From Piezodorus guildinii (Eukaryota > Arthropoda > Insecta > Hemiptera > Pentatomidae), in NCBI GenBank assembly GCA_023052935.1, contig CM041297.1, positions 87,105,021-87,169,020 on the forward strand: a stretch of 64,000 nt of DNA, read 5' to 3'. This document shows positions 43,820 to 54,734 of the stretch, one piece after another. The notes beneath the pieces are model-generated. The model had not been told where the DNA came from and did no database searches. It saw only the letters and a list, made by a program, of their open reading frames with translations. Positions within the stretch are counted from its first letter, which is position 1. Every line of letters begins with the position of its first letter. The translations under genes and the position numbers were made by a program.

Positions 43820-45484
43820 GTGAAAAAGGACACTTTTGTCATAAACGACCGTGCATTGCCCGGTACAAGTAACGGATCTACTGAAGCTGTAGTTTCTACC
43901 CTTTTGAAGAGAAAGTTAAGAAGTAACTCTAATGTTTCAAAACTAGATAGCCCTATTGAAAAGAAAAGTATGAATTCCAAAGATTCCCAGATAAAAACCT
44001 CATCATTGAAAACTAACCAAACAAAAACACATGTGAATTTCAATAACCAACGAGCCTCAGAAAACAATGAAACAACTCCAATTAATATCATAAATAATAG
44101 TTCTGGTATAACTATTTCTAGTTCTACTCCTCAACAAACAACTAATTCTCATATTACTAATAGTACTACGTCGACCACTTTAAAGAGTATCCCTGCCATA
44201 CCTGTAAGTAATATGTTTGAACCTCTATCCGCTGAAATAGAAGACGAAGAGAATGCTACGCCAGTTGTTCACAAGCCACCTCCAATAAAAATTAAAGGCG
44301 TACAAAATTTCCAGCTCTTTTGCCGAGACATCATTAGTTTAATAGGAGAAAACAATTTCGAATTTATTTCGAATAAAAATATTATTACCTTAAAAACACA
44401 AAATAGTGATGCCTATAGAGCCAGTGTACGATATCTAGAGAACAAAGGCTATAGTTTCCACACTTACCAACCAAGAGAAGATAAACCCTATCGATTCGTA
44501 ATTAGGAATCTTCATCACACAACACCCCACGAGATGATTAAATATGACATAGAGAGACAAGGATTCAACGTCCGTCGCATAACAAATGTTTTACACCCCA
44601 GAACTAAAGAACCTCTGCCACTCTTTTTTGTCGACATCGAACCTGCTGCGAACTGTGCCGAAGTATTCAAAATTACGAATATAGCCTACACAAAAGTTAA
44701 AATTGAGGAACCTCATAAAAGAAGGGAGATTGTACAATGCATGAGGTGCCAACAATACGAACATACCAGAGCCTTTTGCCGCCATATACCAAGATGTGTG
44801 AAGTGCGGTCAAGACCATCCCAGTGATAGATGCCAGAAGCCACGAGAAGAGCCCCCCCCAGTCTGTGCATTGTGCGGTGGCGCTCACCCAGCGAACTACA
44901 GAGGATGCTCCGTACATCTCGAATTACAGAGAAGAAGACTCAACGTGCGAAGCCAGGGCGCTTGGAGGCGAGAAGTAACAGAAGCTCTGCCTCCAGAGGT
45001 GGGAGACAGACTTACTTACCCTCCTCTTGAAACAGAAGAACATCAGACGGTATGTAATAACTCTACTTACAACTACACATCACCACAATATTCAATTTAT
45101 CAAAACACAACACCTCATTACGCAATACCTCAATTGGTAAGACATCAACATTCATCTCCTCTGCACCACACTACACCCCAAAATACAACTCCTCAATACA
45201 CGACTCCTCAACACACTAAACCCCAGTATACAGTACCTCAATACATAACACCTCAATCTACGAATATGTCCCCACCTTTTTCAACACCTCATCACACACA
45301 ACCACCATTCATGCCTTCATCTCAGTCAAGACCTAATAACACATCACCTCATGCACAATCTACCACTCAAGATTTCTCTTCACACTTCAATTCCTTTCTA
45401 AATGAATTTAAATCGATGATAAATCCACTTATAACTTTGCTCACCACGCTTGTTAATAAATTTATTCCAAATGTCAGCCCTTAA
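43820..45484 (+). CDS. Jockey-like ORF1 protein (nucleic-acid-binding gag)
   Basis: Binds the element's RNA and forms the retrotransposition particle. The frame opens directly after a TAA with GTG; the first ATG is at 43970, giving about 504 residues, so the exact start is uncertain. An N-terminal Ser/Thr/Asn-rich region is followed by a PRE/RRM-like block ('KPYRFVIRNLHHTTPHEMIK') and three CCHC knuckles: C-x2-C-x4-H-x4-C ('CMRCQQYEHTRAFC'), C-x2-C-x3-H-x4-C ('CVKCGQDHPSDRC') and C-x2-C-x3-H-x6-C ('CALCGGAHPANYRGC'), the set found in Jockey-clade ORF1. The C-terminal third is a Gln/Pro/Thr-rich tract with repeated 'TPQYT'. It ends at TAA 45482-45484, overlapping ORF2. Confidence 0.85.
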   Translation: MKKDTFVINDRALPGTSNGSTEAVVSTLLKRKLRSNSNVSKLDSPIEKKSMNSKDSQIKTSSLKTNQTKTHVNFNNQRASENNETTPINIINNSSGITISSSTPQQTTNSHITNSTTSTTLKSIPAIPVSNMFEPLSAEIEDEENATPVVHKPPPIKIKGVQNFQLFCRDIISLIGENNFEFISNKNIITLKTQNSDAYRASVRYLENKGYSFHTYQPREDKPYRFVIRNLHHTTPHEMIKYDIERQGFNVRRITNVLHPRTKEPLPLFFVDIEPAANCAEVFKITNIAYTKVKIEEPHKRREIVQCMRCQQYEHTRAFCRHIPRCVKCGQDHPSDRCQKPREEPPPVCALCGGAHPANYRGCSVHLELQRRRLNVRSQGAWRREVTEALPPEVGDRLTYPPLETEEHQTVCNNSTYNYTSPQYSIYQNTTPHYAIPQLVRHQHSSPLHHTTPQNTTPQYTTPQHTKPQYTVPQYITPQSTNMSPPFSTPHHTQPPFMPSSQSRPNNTSPHAQSTTQDFSSHFNSFLNEFKSMINPLITLLTTLVNKFIPNVSP

Positions 45485-48173
45485 TTATATTAATCAACAT
45501 TCACTAAAACTCCTCCTCTGGAATGCTAATGGTGCCCAACACCGAAGAAACGAACTTGACATATACTTGCACGAACATGACATAGACATAGCACTGTTAA
45601 CCGAAACTCACTTTACGAGGACCATACGATTTTATATACAGGGGTATATAGTGTACCGTGCTGATCATCCAAGCGGAGCTGCCCGTGGTGGCTCGGCAGT
45701 AGTTGTGAAACGAACATTGTATCACTATCCTCTACAAATGACAGCCTTACCTGAACTTCAATTATCAGCAATCTCAGTCGAAATTGACCACACAACTATT
45801 TCTATCGCCAGTGCTTATTGTCCTCCGAGACAAAGACTTTCACAAGATATACTTACTGACGTATTTACTGTTTTGGGACCTAAATTTATATGTGGCAGGG
45901 ACTTTAACGCCAAACATCCTCGTTTTGGCAATAGGACTCAAAACCCTAGAGGAAATGCTCTTCTTAATACATGTCTGAACCTTGACTGTGACTTCATTCT
46001 ACCACCAGAACCGACTTACTGGCCGACAGACATTAATCGACAGCCAGAACTACTGGACTTCTTTATCACTTCTCGCCTAAATACTCTACATCATCACATC
46101 ACTATTGATAATGACCTTTCATCTGACCATTCTGCAGTTATGCTTTCTCTCTCTAGACGCATCTTATCTACAACCCACATGCCTACGTTAACTCCTGGAC
46201 CAATATTAATTAGTCAATTTCATAGTGCCATAAACAATAAAATTAACCTCAATACTAGCTTAAAGACTCAGGAAGACATCGACAATGCTGTAGATACACT
46301 TACTAAGACTATACAAAATGCTGCCTGGCAATCAGCACATAAACCAATAACAGACAATAACAAACAGTATTTACCCCCTGAAATACGGTCACTAATGGTC
46401 GAAAAACGACGGGCTCTTAACCAATGGAAAAGATCTCGCTATCCTAGTGACAAACGATTACTTAACCAACTTACTAACAGACTGAGAAAACTTATACAAC
46501 AATATAAACACGACACCTACAACACACATTTGAGTAACTTACAGACTAGTAACAATACTCTCTGGCAACAAACACGAAAGATACTACATTATCACCATAC
46601 AAAGAACCCTCTCCGTAAACCTGACAACACATGGGCTAGAAGTGATAAAGAAAAGGCAGACCTATTTGCTGCACATCTTACGGATGTATTTCATCCTCAT
46701 GATGACTTGCTAGACCAACAGCACTGCTCAGACATCCAACAAATTCTCACTTATTCTCTTCCTCTTTCTCTACCTCCACCTCCTATTACTCCTCCGGACG
46801 TAAAATTTTGCATTAAAAACTTACCTCTTAGAAAAGCTCCTGGTTTTGACCTAATCACACCTAAAATTGTACGACTTCTTCCTAAGAAAGCCATAATCTT
46901 CCTAACATCTATTTATAATTCTATCCTCCGACTTACTTACTTTCCTCTAGTATGGAAGTTTTCAATTATAAAGATGATTCCAAAGCCAAACAAACCGTTA
47001 GATCAAGTCACTTCATATAGACCAATTAGTTTATTACCGTTATTTTCCAAAATGTTTGAAAAAATATTATTAAAGCGACTATATCCTTTCTTAGATTCCA
47101 AATCCGCAATTCCTAACCACCTATTTGGCTTTAGACCTGCACATTCGACCATACAACAGTGCCATAGAGTTGTTGATTCGATTGCTGTGGCATTAGAAAA
47201 AAAAGAATTCTGTACAGCAGCATTTTTAGACGTCGCACAGGCATTTGATAAGGTGTGGCATGATGGCCTCCTCAGTAAAATCAAATCAATTTTACCGTAT
47301 ACTTATTATTTAATAATTAGGTCGTATCTTGAGGATAGGTTTTTTGTAGTCGACCAAGATGGTAAACATTCCGACTACTGTCGAGTTGGTGCGGGAGTTC
47401 CGCAAGGCAGCATTTTGGGTCCAGTTCTGTATACTATATACACTTCTGACATGCCACAAACACCCGACACATTATTTGCAACATACGCAGACGACACCGT
47501 GATACTCTCAACAAGTACTGATCCGACCATAGCCTCACACAATGTTCAAACTTACTTAAATTTACTTCAAGATTGGCTTGATAAATGGCGTATTAAAATA
47601 AACATACAGAAATCAAGTCAAGTAACATTCACGCTTAGGCATTCTGATTGTCCTCCACTGACACTTTACAATGTTCAGTTACCCAAACAAACACAAACAA
47701 AATACTTAGGACTCACAATGGATAGACGCCTGACATGGAAATCACACGTAACTATCTTAAAAAAAAGACTGAATCATCGACTATCAATACTTAGACGACT
47801 TCTTCACCATAAAAATAAATTATCACTAAGCAACAAAATCATTATATACAACATGCTACTTAAACCTATATGGACGTACGGTACTCAGGTGTGGGGCTCA
47901 TGCAAAAAATCACACTTGCAGACAATTCAAATCTTTCAATCTAAATTCCTCCGCTTCATCACTCACTGTCCCTTTTACGTAACCAACAAATCATTACACA
48001 AAGACCTCAACATACCAATCGTAACGGATATCATTAAAAAATATTACAAACATTTTCACGACTCACTCGCTGGACATCCAAACCTACTGGTACAAACATT
48101 ACTGACTGATACACTACCACAAAACCCACCAAGGAGACTGAAACGCCTCTGGAGCAGAGACCTACTTCTTTAG
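45471..48173 (+). CDS. Jockey-like ORF2: AP endonuclease and reverse transcriptase
   Basis: Nicks target DNA and copies the element's RNA onto it. I take the ATG at 45471, which overlaps the ORF1 stop by 14 bases (about 900 residues); codons upstream are open but begin with TTG. The endonuclease has 'LLLWNANGAQHRRNEL', 'ALLTETHF', 'GRDFNAKHPRFG' (the family's usual GGDFNAKH with Gly to Arg) and 'SSDHSAVM'. The reverse transcriptase has 'RKAPGFDLI', 'SYRPISLLPLFSKMFEKIL', 'FRPAHSTIQQ', 'AAFLDVAQAFDKVWHDGL', 'GVPQGSILGPVLY' and the catalytic 'TYADDTVIL'. The thumb shows 'KYLGLTMDRRLTWKSH', and the C-terminus 'LHKDLNIP' and 'RRLKRLWSRDLLL'. No RNase H domain is evident. All catalytic motifs I can check are present. 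Confidence 0.93.
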   Translation: MSALNYINQHSLKLLLWNANGAQHRRNELDIYLHEHDIDIALLTETHFTRTIRFYIQGYIVYRADHPSGAARGGSAVVVKRTLYHYPLQMTALPELQLSAISVEIDHTTISIASAYCPPRQRLSQDILTDVFTVLGPKFICGRDFNAKHPRFGNRTQNPRGNALLNTCLNLDCDFILPPEPTYWPTDINRQPELLDFFITSRLNTLHHHITIDNDLSSDHSAVMLSLSRRILSTTHMPTLTPGPILISQFHSAINNKINLNTSLKTQEDIDNAVDTLTKTIQNAAWQSAHKPITDNNKQYLPPEIRSLMVEKRRALNQWKRSRYPSDKRLLNQLTNRLRKLIQQYKHDTYNTHLSNLQTSNNTLWQQTRKILHYHHTKNPLRKPDNTWARSDKEKADLFAAHLTDVFHPHDDLLDQQHCSDIQQILTYSLPLSLPPPPITPPDVKFCIKNLPLRKAPGFDLITPKIVRLLPKKAIIFLTSIYNSILRLTYFPLVWKFSIIKMIPKPNKPLDQVTSYRPISLLPLFSKMFEKILLKRLYPFLDSKSAIPNHLFGFRPAHSTIQQCHRVVDSIAVALEKKEFCTAAFLDVAQAFDKVWHDGLLSKIKSILPYTYYLIIRSYLEDRFFVVDQDGKHSDYCRVGAGVPQGSILGPVLYTIYTSDMPQTPDTLFATYADDTVILSTSTDPTIASHNVQTYLNLLQDWLDKWRIKINIQKSSQVTFTLRHSDCPPLTLYNVQLPKQTQTKYLGLTMDRRLTWKSHVTILKKRLNHRLSILRRLLHHKNKLSLSNKIIIYNMLLKPIWTYGTQVWGSCKKSHLQTIQIFQSKFLRFITHCPFYVTNKSLHKDLNIPIVTDIIKKYYKHFHDSLAGHPNLLVQTLLTDTLPQNPPRRLKRLWSRDLLL

Positions 48174-48331
48174 CAGATCTTCCACGCCAAGGAGTGCCTT
48201 CACTGGGAGGTTTCTTCACTCACGAATTCATAAGAATCCTGAAGGAGGTTTTTCGTAATGGTCATCAGTGTTACAATATATGCCTAAAGGCATTTGTATA
48301 TTACTTGTTGTTAAATAAATATAAAAAAAAA

Positions 48332-48345
48332 ATCCACATATAAAA
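48332..48345. repeat. Target-site duplication, right copy
   Basis: 'atccacatataaaa', identical to 43305-43318. Confidence 0.85.
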
Positions 48346-49289
48346 TAAAATTATCTCAACTCAACTTCACTCCACTGCAGCGATCAAAACTCCTCAAAAA
48401 GACCCTTCGCAATTCCCAGGTTAAGCTCACAAAACCAAAGCCCTCGGGCGCTGAACTGATTGTTCGATCAGCTACAGAGAACTGCGGATGACAAAGGACA
48501 TAACTACATACGATTTAATAGAGATCAGCCAATGAAAAGCGGGATAATGAGCTGAATATTGTGTGACGACAAATTGGCCGCTCCGCAATGGTAGCGCTAA
48601 TGTTTGTTAGAGGTCCCAGAACGTAGCCGTGTGATCACAGAATTCATTAGACTGCTAATAGAAACTCTAGTTATCAGAATCAAATGGAAAACTGATCCCT
48701 TTTAGACAATATTCAACAGTTACTGGAACCCTCTCAATTGAAATTGATCAAGTTATAGTTAGCGACTAATCAAAAACTGGTTTTGGGAGAGGATATGCTG
48801 TATATATACTATCGACTGATTTGTCTGCCTAGTTATAAAGGGATATGTAATCAGGAACATAATGAATAAACCTCATGTACATGACAACCTTTCAACATAC
48901 AGCAGAATCTAACTTCTCTGTGTATCCAACCGTTATTAACCAATGTCATAGTCATTGACTAAGAGAAAACGTAAATGTTATGAAGAATTAATTAATCATT
49001 TAAAGAAAAATAAACTAAAGAATGCGTTATAAAAACATTCTATAATAAAGCAACGAATAAACAATTCATATTTAGTCGGATTAAAGTTAACCAAATGCTC
49101 GCTTGGGGCACTAGTTTCACAAAATTTGTCAGAAAACTTTCACGCCTTAAGAAAAATACAAAAAAAAAAAAAAATTAAGTTTATAAAATAACAGAAGATA
49201 AACGTGCACTTACATTCCTTGCGATAAATTAAGGAAAAACAAAAACAACAAGATGTAGCAAAAAGATCCGATGAAAAAAGAGGATATTG
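48346..49289. other. Gene-free; probable teashirt intron or upstream DNA
   Basis: Mixed composition with no gene. GC-richer around 48370-48660 with no open frame. Confidence 0.5.
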
Positions 49290-49560
49290 CGAAAGAGTGA
49301 CATCTGACGTTGGATCTGCCGTTAATAGTGCGTCACTTTTTGCACGGCCCCGTCAGCCGAGTCGTCAGGTGTCAGTCCCTATCGAAGAGACCTCGACTGA
49401 TGGCCAGGTAGTGAGCCAGGTAAAAAATGTTCCACCTTATCTTTATTAATTAGTTGCCCAATGTTTATCTCGCATGATGGATGCGAGTGGAAGGAATTGA
49501 TGGTACCAATCCATCAGGCAGGCGCTACACCGGCTTCGGACCCCCTCTGAAATTTTCTTT
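49290..49560. promoter_or_regulatory. Candidate conserved non-coding island
   Basis: GC-rich stretch ('gcacggccccgtcagccgag', 'ggcaggcgctacaccggctt') in AT-rich surroundings, with no long frame. A splice-donor-like 'cag|gtaaaa' near 49420 is on the plus strand, opposite to the gene, and is likely chance. Confidence 0.28.
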
Positions 49561-50689
49561 TTGAATGGACTTAAGTATAGGTACTCAGATAAAATACACA
49601 GTTCGTGTATAGTCGTTAATGTCGTAATGTGTCTAAATTAAAATTTTAATTTTTATTATAAAAACGTAGAGGCAGTTATATGCGTCGTTATTTTGTCTCT
49701 AGGCTTCTCTTGATTTTAGTTTATTAAGAACTATAAAATTTGGCCTAACGCATATATTTTAAAAGGCTGACATAAGTTAGGATCAAAACAATATTGCATA
49801 CCAAATATGATCTTTGTTGCATAGTTTATCTGCGTATTCTTAAACTTAATTTATATGCCTTCTGGTAATATGGATTTATCAGTGGCACCACCGGTATCAT
49901 GCACCTACCAGACAGCAGTATTTAGGCAAATATCATACGCCAAAAAACTTAATGAATAAATAACATGTAAAAAGTAGTCTCATGAGCCTTCGTGGCGTTC
50001 CTGGCTTTTAAAGTGCTCCTCTAAATTGATTAATGGTGCTGAAAATTTTTGTAGAATTTTATTGTGTTTTTAAGGTTTTCAATTTTTTTTTTTTCCGGTA
50101 TTCTAAAGACTTTTACGCATTTATAAAGAGACCGACCCCAAATGGTATCAGTGAAGATATAACGTTTAATTTTATTTAATTTGATTATAAATAACACATT
50201 TAAGCGATTTAATTTATTTTTTCTACAGCGTAAAATAAATCAAATTGACTAAAGTTTGACAACAGAGGTAGAAAATAATTACTCATATTTTCAATACGTT
50301 TTAGCATTTATGTATAAGATATTTATTATATAGTATTGATATTGATTAGACGCGGAGAAGGAAGCGATGGGCAGTGTTGGCAGACACGACCGCTCCAGCA
50401 GTGACAGAAATGATAAATCTCTTCCAGCTATCTGTGACTCGGATAAAATTATTGTCCAGTTGTGTCCAGTCAGCTCTGGAGCCAGGTATCGGTAAATCAA
50501 CCTCCTTTTTCGGTGGGGGGGAGGCGACATTTTTTCTTTCAGCTTCGGTTGGGATTTATGTCCCATCCTTACTTTTATCGGCCTAACTTGGTCCGTTCTC
50601 TGATAAACTGTCCGCTTCTAATCGATACAGGAACCCTTCGGTATGGTTTCAAGTCTTCCGGGAGTGAAACATCAGTGAACAATTTTTCA
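49561..50689. other. Gene-free; GC-richer patch 50340-50680
   Basis: Overlapping 70-91-codon frames on both strands at 50290-50725 show no family signature. Nothing else recognised. Confidence 0.5.
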
Positions 50690-51240
50690 AGGAACAATCA
50701 TGAGAAAGCAAAGGTTGATATGTGAAGAAATGCCAATCTTATCAAGGAGTTAAAAGTAAATCGGCAAAATATCAATCATTTAGCATGTTTAATAGAGGTA
50801 TTCACAACAATTTTATTATTTTTTTTTTATATTTTATAAAGAGCAATTTTCTTACTATGACCATGGATTTAAAAGACCAGAACGCGGAACATATTTACTA
50901 CCACTTTTTATACGCCTGACATATTTTTTTGGCTCTAATAAAAGTCCGAACTTTGGATTTATCAAACAGAAGGTAATAGCCTACTTATTTAATTTATGCT
51001 AATTTATGTTGAGTAAATAATTTAGTATAGCGAACTTAAATTTTAAAATAGCGGACTATTTTGCAAGGAACAATGATGAGAAAGCACAGGTTGATATGTG
51101 AAGAAATGCCAATCTTATCAAGGGGTTAAAAGTATATCGGCCACAAAAAAACAACTGACATATTGTTTTTTGGCTCAAATAAAATTCCAAATCAAACAGA
51201 AGGTAATAGCCTACTTATTTAATTTATGCTAATTAAAATA
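50690..51240. repeat. Local tandem duplication (unit 1 50690-51066; unit 2 51067-51240)
   Basis: 'aggttgatatgtgaagaaat' with 'gccaatcttatcaagg', and 'cagaaggtaatagcctactt' with 'atttaatttatgctaatt', occur twice in order. Unit 2 lacks about 150 internal bases. Arms are nearly identical, so the duplication is recent. Confidence 0.85.
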
Positions 51241-51830
51241 ATTTTGCAAAAATTAAATAATAGAGAGAAATACCCAATCGGTTCAGCTGCTCAACTTCAT
51301 TGAGTTGTTATAATTACACAACATACTGAATCAATCCCGAATACAAATGTACAGATACAAACAGGGGAGATACTGCCTTAAAAAAATGTACATATCCTTA
51401 TTACCTAAATCAAAATTGGCATTGGAACTTTACAAATCCAGCCTGGCTTTAATAATTATGGTTGTGCGAAATCACCAACGAGTTCAGGACTATCTCCGTC
51501 ATATTTTGGAATTGGTTTCTTTAAGTCCATACTTTTCAAAAAATGCTTTCATAGTTAATAGAAGGTTTCCCTACTTTCCATTCACTGTAAATGCTCTTCC
51601 GCCAAACTCCTAACGGAACTTTTCTTGCATGAATTTAAAAATTAAATAACAAAACAATAAAGTTGAATCTTATTATCATACACAGCGCAAATGTGTTTAT
51701 TTTCACACGATAATATTCAGATAAAAGTCGACCATAATCATGAATTTAGCATCATCATCATATGATTGATTCCACTTCTGCTTTTTGCTAAACAGAAGTT
51801 CATATTACAAACATGAGAGTGGAATGGCAA
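51241..51830. other. Gene-free AT-rich stretch
   Basis: An 88-codon plus frame (51347-51613) has no recognisable family. Confidence 0.5.
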
Positions 51831-52040
51831 ACAACAGACTGGTTAGCAAAGAGAGCGAGGTAGCAGTTTGTCTTAATTCACGGGGGGATGAAGTGAGATA
51901 GATTGGGGGGAGGCTATAATTAAGGAGGCCACACTTAGCACCGGGTTACCGGCGATACCCCTGTTCCTCATCAATCCCCCGTCAGGGGAATGCCCGTCAG
52001 CCCGGCTGCTAGATCTATTGGTGATAATCGGCGCTTCAAA
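51831..52040. promoter_or_regulatory. Candidate conserved non-coding island
   Basis: GC-rich ('caccgggttaccggcgatac', 'gcccgtcagcccggctgcta') between AT-rich flanks. No open frame. Confidence 0.28.
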
Positions 52041-52261
52041 GGAATTTGAATTTCTGAGTTGACTTTTCTTTTTTTTTTTTTTAATGAGGGTGATATCACT
52101 GGATATGTCAAGTATCCATATTTATTATTATATATTCGCTCAGTAAATAAGAGGTTTATTTGACGTTAGGGAGACATTGAACGATCTCTTGTATGACATG
52201 ACTGCGGGATTTTATTAGATTCACAATAAAGCGATATTTCGGCTGCAACAATTTGTTCAAA

Positions 52262-52345
52262 GTTATTTTTGGGGGTGAGGTGGGCGAGCGTGTTAGCGCG
52301 CGTTGCTATGAGCACGCGTTGCCTAGCAACAGAGAACCGAAAAGT
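52262..52345. promoter_or_regulatory. GC-rich patch with RFX X-box-like motif
   Basis: 'gttgcctagcaac' (52318-52330) is a 13-base near-palindrome matching both half-sites of the RFX X-box, with a further 'cgttgctatgagc' half-site at 52301. Tight cluster of CpG-rich sequence ('gttagcgcgcgttgc'). Confidence 0.35.
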
Positions 52346-52399
52346 TGAAACAAATAATTTACGAGTCTCGATGCGAAGGGGGAGGGGAGGTTATCTCGG

Positions 52400-52510
52400 A
52401 ATTTACGTCCCCTCCGAAGGACAGCATAACAAAGGATTTTTTAATGTCAATAAAAAATCATATGGTCACCTGCGAGGTTAAAACCCGTGACATTAGGCAT
52501 AGAAAGAAGG
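52400..52510 (-). mobile_element. SINE-like family S3, end fragment
   Basis: 'acgtcccctccgaaggacag', 'aaaggattttttaatgtcaa' and the B-box end 'ggttaaaacccgtgac' match 23490-23570. Confidence 0.65.
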
Positions 52511-52959
52511 CTGTTATGATATCACCTACACCACAGGTGACTCCACACTGAATATTATACTATACAAACTTCTTGATTTAATAGATAAATATTCTATAAC
52601 AGACTTCGAATCTCACCGATAAAGCCTAAAAGCAATAAATATGGACCCATACACTTGATCTATAAGTAAATATGTGTTATTTGAGACCATAAATTAATTA
52701 AATACACAGAGAAATACTTAGATAAGCTAATCGAAAACAAACGGAACGATATAAGTACATGTATGGAGAAAGCATATTGAAACGCCAGTCGCCCCGAGAC
52801 AGCTGTACAAATGTTTCAAACAAATGCTCAATGACAAATCTACTTGGTGTAGGAGGAACCTCCACGCGGGAGACAATCAAAGCAAGCTCCGTTCATCGAC
52901 AAGAACAAATTCGGAGGGATATTGACAATATTCCCTGATCGGTGTCAGGTGGGAGGAAA
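52511..52959. other. Gene-free stretch
   Basis: No feature recognised. Confidence 0.5.
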
Positions 52960-53130
52960 GTAAGGGAAATGGATAAAGGAGAACAAGAGGGGGAAAAATT
53001 GCTCCATTTGTCGCCTGTCATCTCGGCGATCAGTCAGTCCGGAGCTTTGAATATCTGATGCACCAGGGTCGGAATTAATTGTGTAATCTGTCTCTGTAAG
53101 GGTCATCTTTAGCTATAATCCACCATTTAT
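52960..53130. promoter_or_regulatory. Candidate conserved non-coding island
   Basis: Balanced composition around 'cgcctgtcatctcggcgatc' then 'ggaattaattgtgtaatctg', with homeodomain-type TAATT cores. No open frame. Confidence 0.25.
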
Positions 53131-53999
53131 CCCAAATATTTTCAGATACGCGAATCGGGTTGATTTGTAATTAAATCTAAAACACACAGAAAAAAATTAA
53201 ATGACTGATATGAACTCACTGAATAAACCCTGAAGTACGTAAAACAAACAATACAAACATACATCAGATCTTAAATATAATTGTAATAACTGGACAATTG
53301 TTATTTAGTGTGTGAATAGGTATAATGTTTCTAATAAACATTTCGAAATTCCGGACAGAAGCAGGTCGTGTAGAACGAACTTTGACAGTAATTCAAATCT
53401 GAAAGGGTTATTTCTGAGCATGATTCCTGAGGAAGGACGGCTGGCAGACTAAACCGTGAAGATGGATGGTAACAGGGACCATGTGTAGTTTATAGCCATC
53501 AGCTGTTGAGGCAGATGTCTGCTGCGTCATCTTCAAACATCGATTTTTTTTTCAATGATAATCGAACATGTGGTAGTCGCGATCCTCGAGGATTTTGTTC
53601 ATGCTTCTTAAGGAGATACTACTCTGCTGAGGAATAAAAGGAAAATAAATGCTGCAAGGACCGTGCAAAACGGAACCGGAAGTAACAGACGGTGCACAAC
53701 AAGAGCATAGGATAAACAACGTTATTTCTTAACTACTAGGTTAGAAAATCAGTCTCCATCAGTTAGTAAGGCAGTAGGTAGAATCTCTTTACGAGGTTAT
53801 AGATGAGGCCTATATAGTGAGTGACGGGCTCATTACTAATAAAGTAATTTGTCTATGAATAGTCATTACGTCACCTTTAGGCGGCTACTACATTTACAAC
53901 GTGGTTCGAAATATATTTATCGCTTCCGAAGTCTATAAGTTCAGTCAAAATTCGAACCGACCGGAAATATTTTACGCAGAGCTACTAAGGCGGAGGAGT
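53131..53999. other. Gene-free; mixed islands
   Basis: Balanced composition at 53400-53700 and 53870-53990, without open frames or repeat matches. Confidence 0.45.
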
Positions 54000-54290
54000 T
54001 GCCTAACCAGCGGGTCATGATCGTGCAGACAGTTGTGAATAGAAGAGACAGCCTGGGTCGCGAGCTAGCTGGATGGGGTACGCCTGAATTATAATTTCCG
54101 AAGGTCTGACCCCTGATGTTTGATTGCCCGTCCGTCCGGAGGAAGGCTGTCAGTCAAAGTGTCCATCAAGAGTCAAGCTGTCTGTTCCCTGATGGAGTTA
54201 TTACCGGGCGAGGTCTTCGGGGATACCTTCCACTGCGCTGCTGAGGAAACCTAGTTATAACGACTTCAGGGCGATGGAGCTTAGCAATCA
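54000..54290. promoter_or_regulatory. Candidate conserved non-coding island
   Basis: GC-richer block from 'gcgggtcatgatcgtgcaga' to 'gggcgatggagcttag', abruptly bordered by AT-rich DNA. No open frame. Confidence 0.28.
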
Positions 54291-54734
54291 TTTTCAAGAG
54301 GTGGCTCAAAAAATTAATTAAACCGATTTTTTTTTCTATTCATATAAAAATCAAAATTAAACTTCACTCACTTCCTTGAACATTTAACAGGAACGTAAGA
54401 ACTCAATAATATTTTAAAATGTGAAAAACCAATTCCAAAATATATTTTAATTTATTCGATTATAAATAAATGTTTCTATTATTTTTATCAACTCTTTCTT
54501 AGAACAACAAACTTAATTTTGGACCAACGTTACGGAATACTGATTGATTTTCAAGAAATCGCACAAATTCAACAATTTGAAATGTTTACAAATTATTTTT
54601 TTTCATAATTCTCGACATGCTATTACTTCAGAAAAAAAAAAATCAATATTAGCTTTTTTTTCAGTTTTAAACTCCAATAGCTTAATATAATCCATAATTA
54701 TGTTTCCCATGCCTTATATGTTATTCGGGAATTT
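54291..54734. other. Gene-free AT-rich stretch
   Basis: No feature recognised. Confidence 0.5.

Larger units (their letters stand above)
43319..48331 (+). mobile_element. Near-intact Jockey-like LINE retrotransposon
   Basis: About 5.0 kb: 5' UTR of some 500 bases, ORF1 (gag-like, zinc knuckles), overlapping ORF2 (endonuclease plus reverse transcriptase), a 3' UTR of about 130 bases with 'ttaaataaat', and an A-run tail (48322-48332). A 14-bp target-site duplication frames it. Both ORFs are free of frameshifts, so insertion is recent and the element may still be competent. It lies in the likely intron or upstream region of the teashirt gene, antisense to it. Confidence 0.93.

Noticed and set aside
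43795..43820. GT...AG pair suggesting a 26-base intron joining ATG 43772 to ORF1
   Set aside because: Far too short for a spliceosomal intron, and the joined frame hits a stop soon after.
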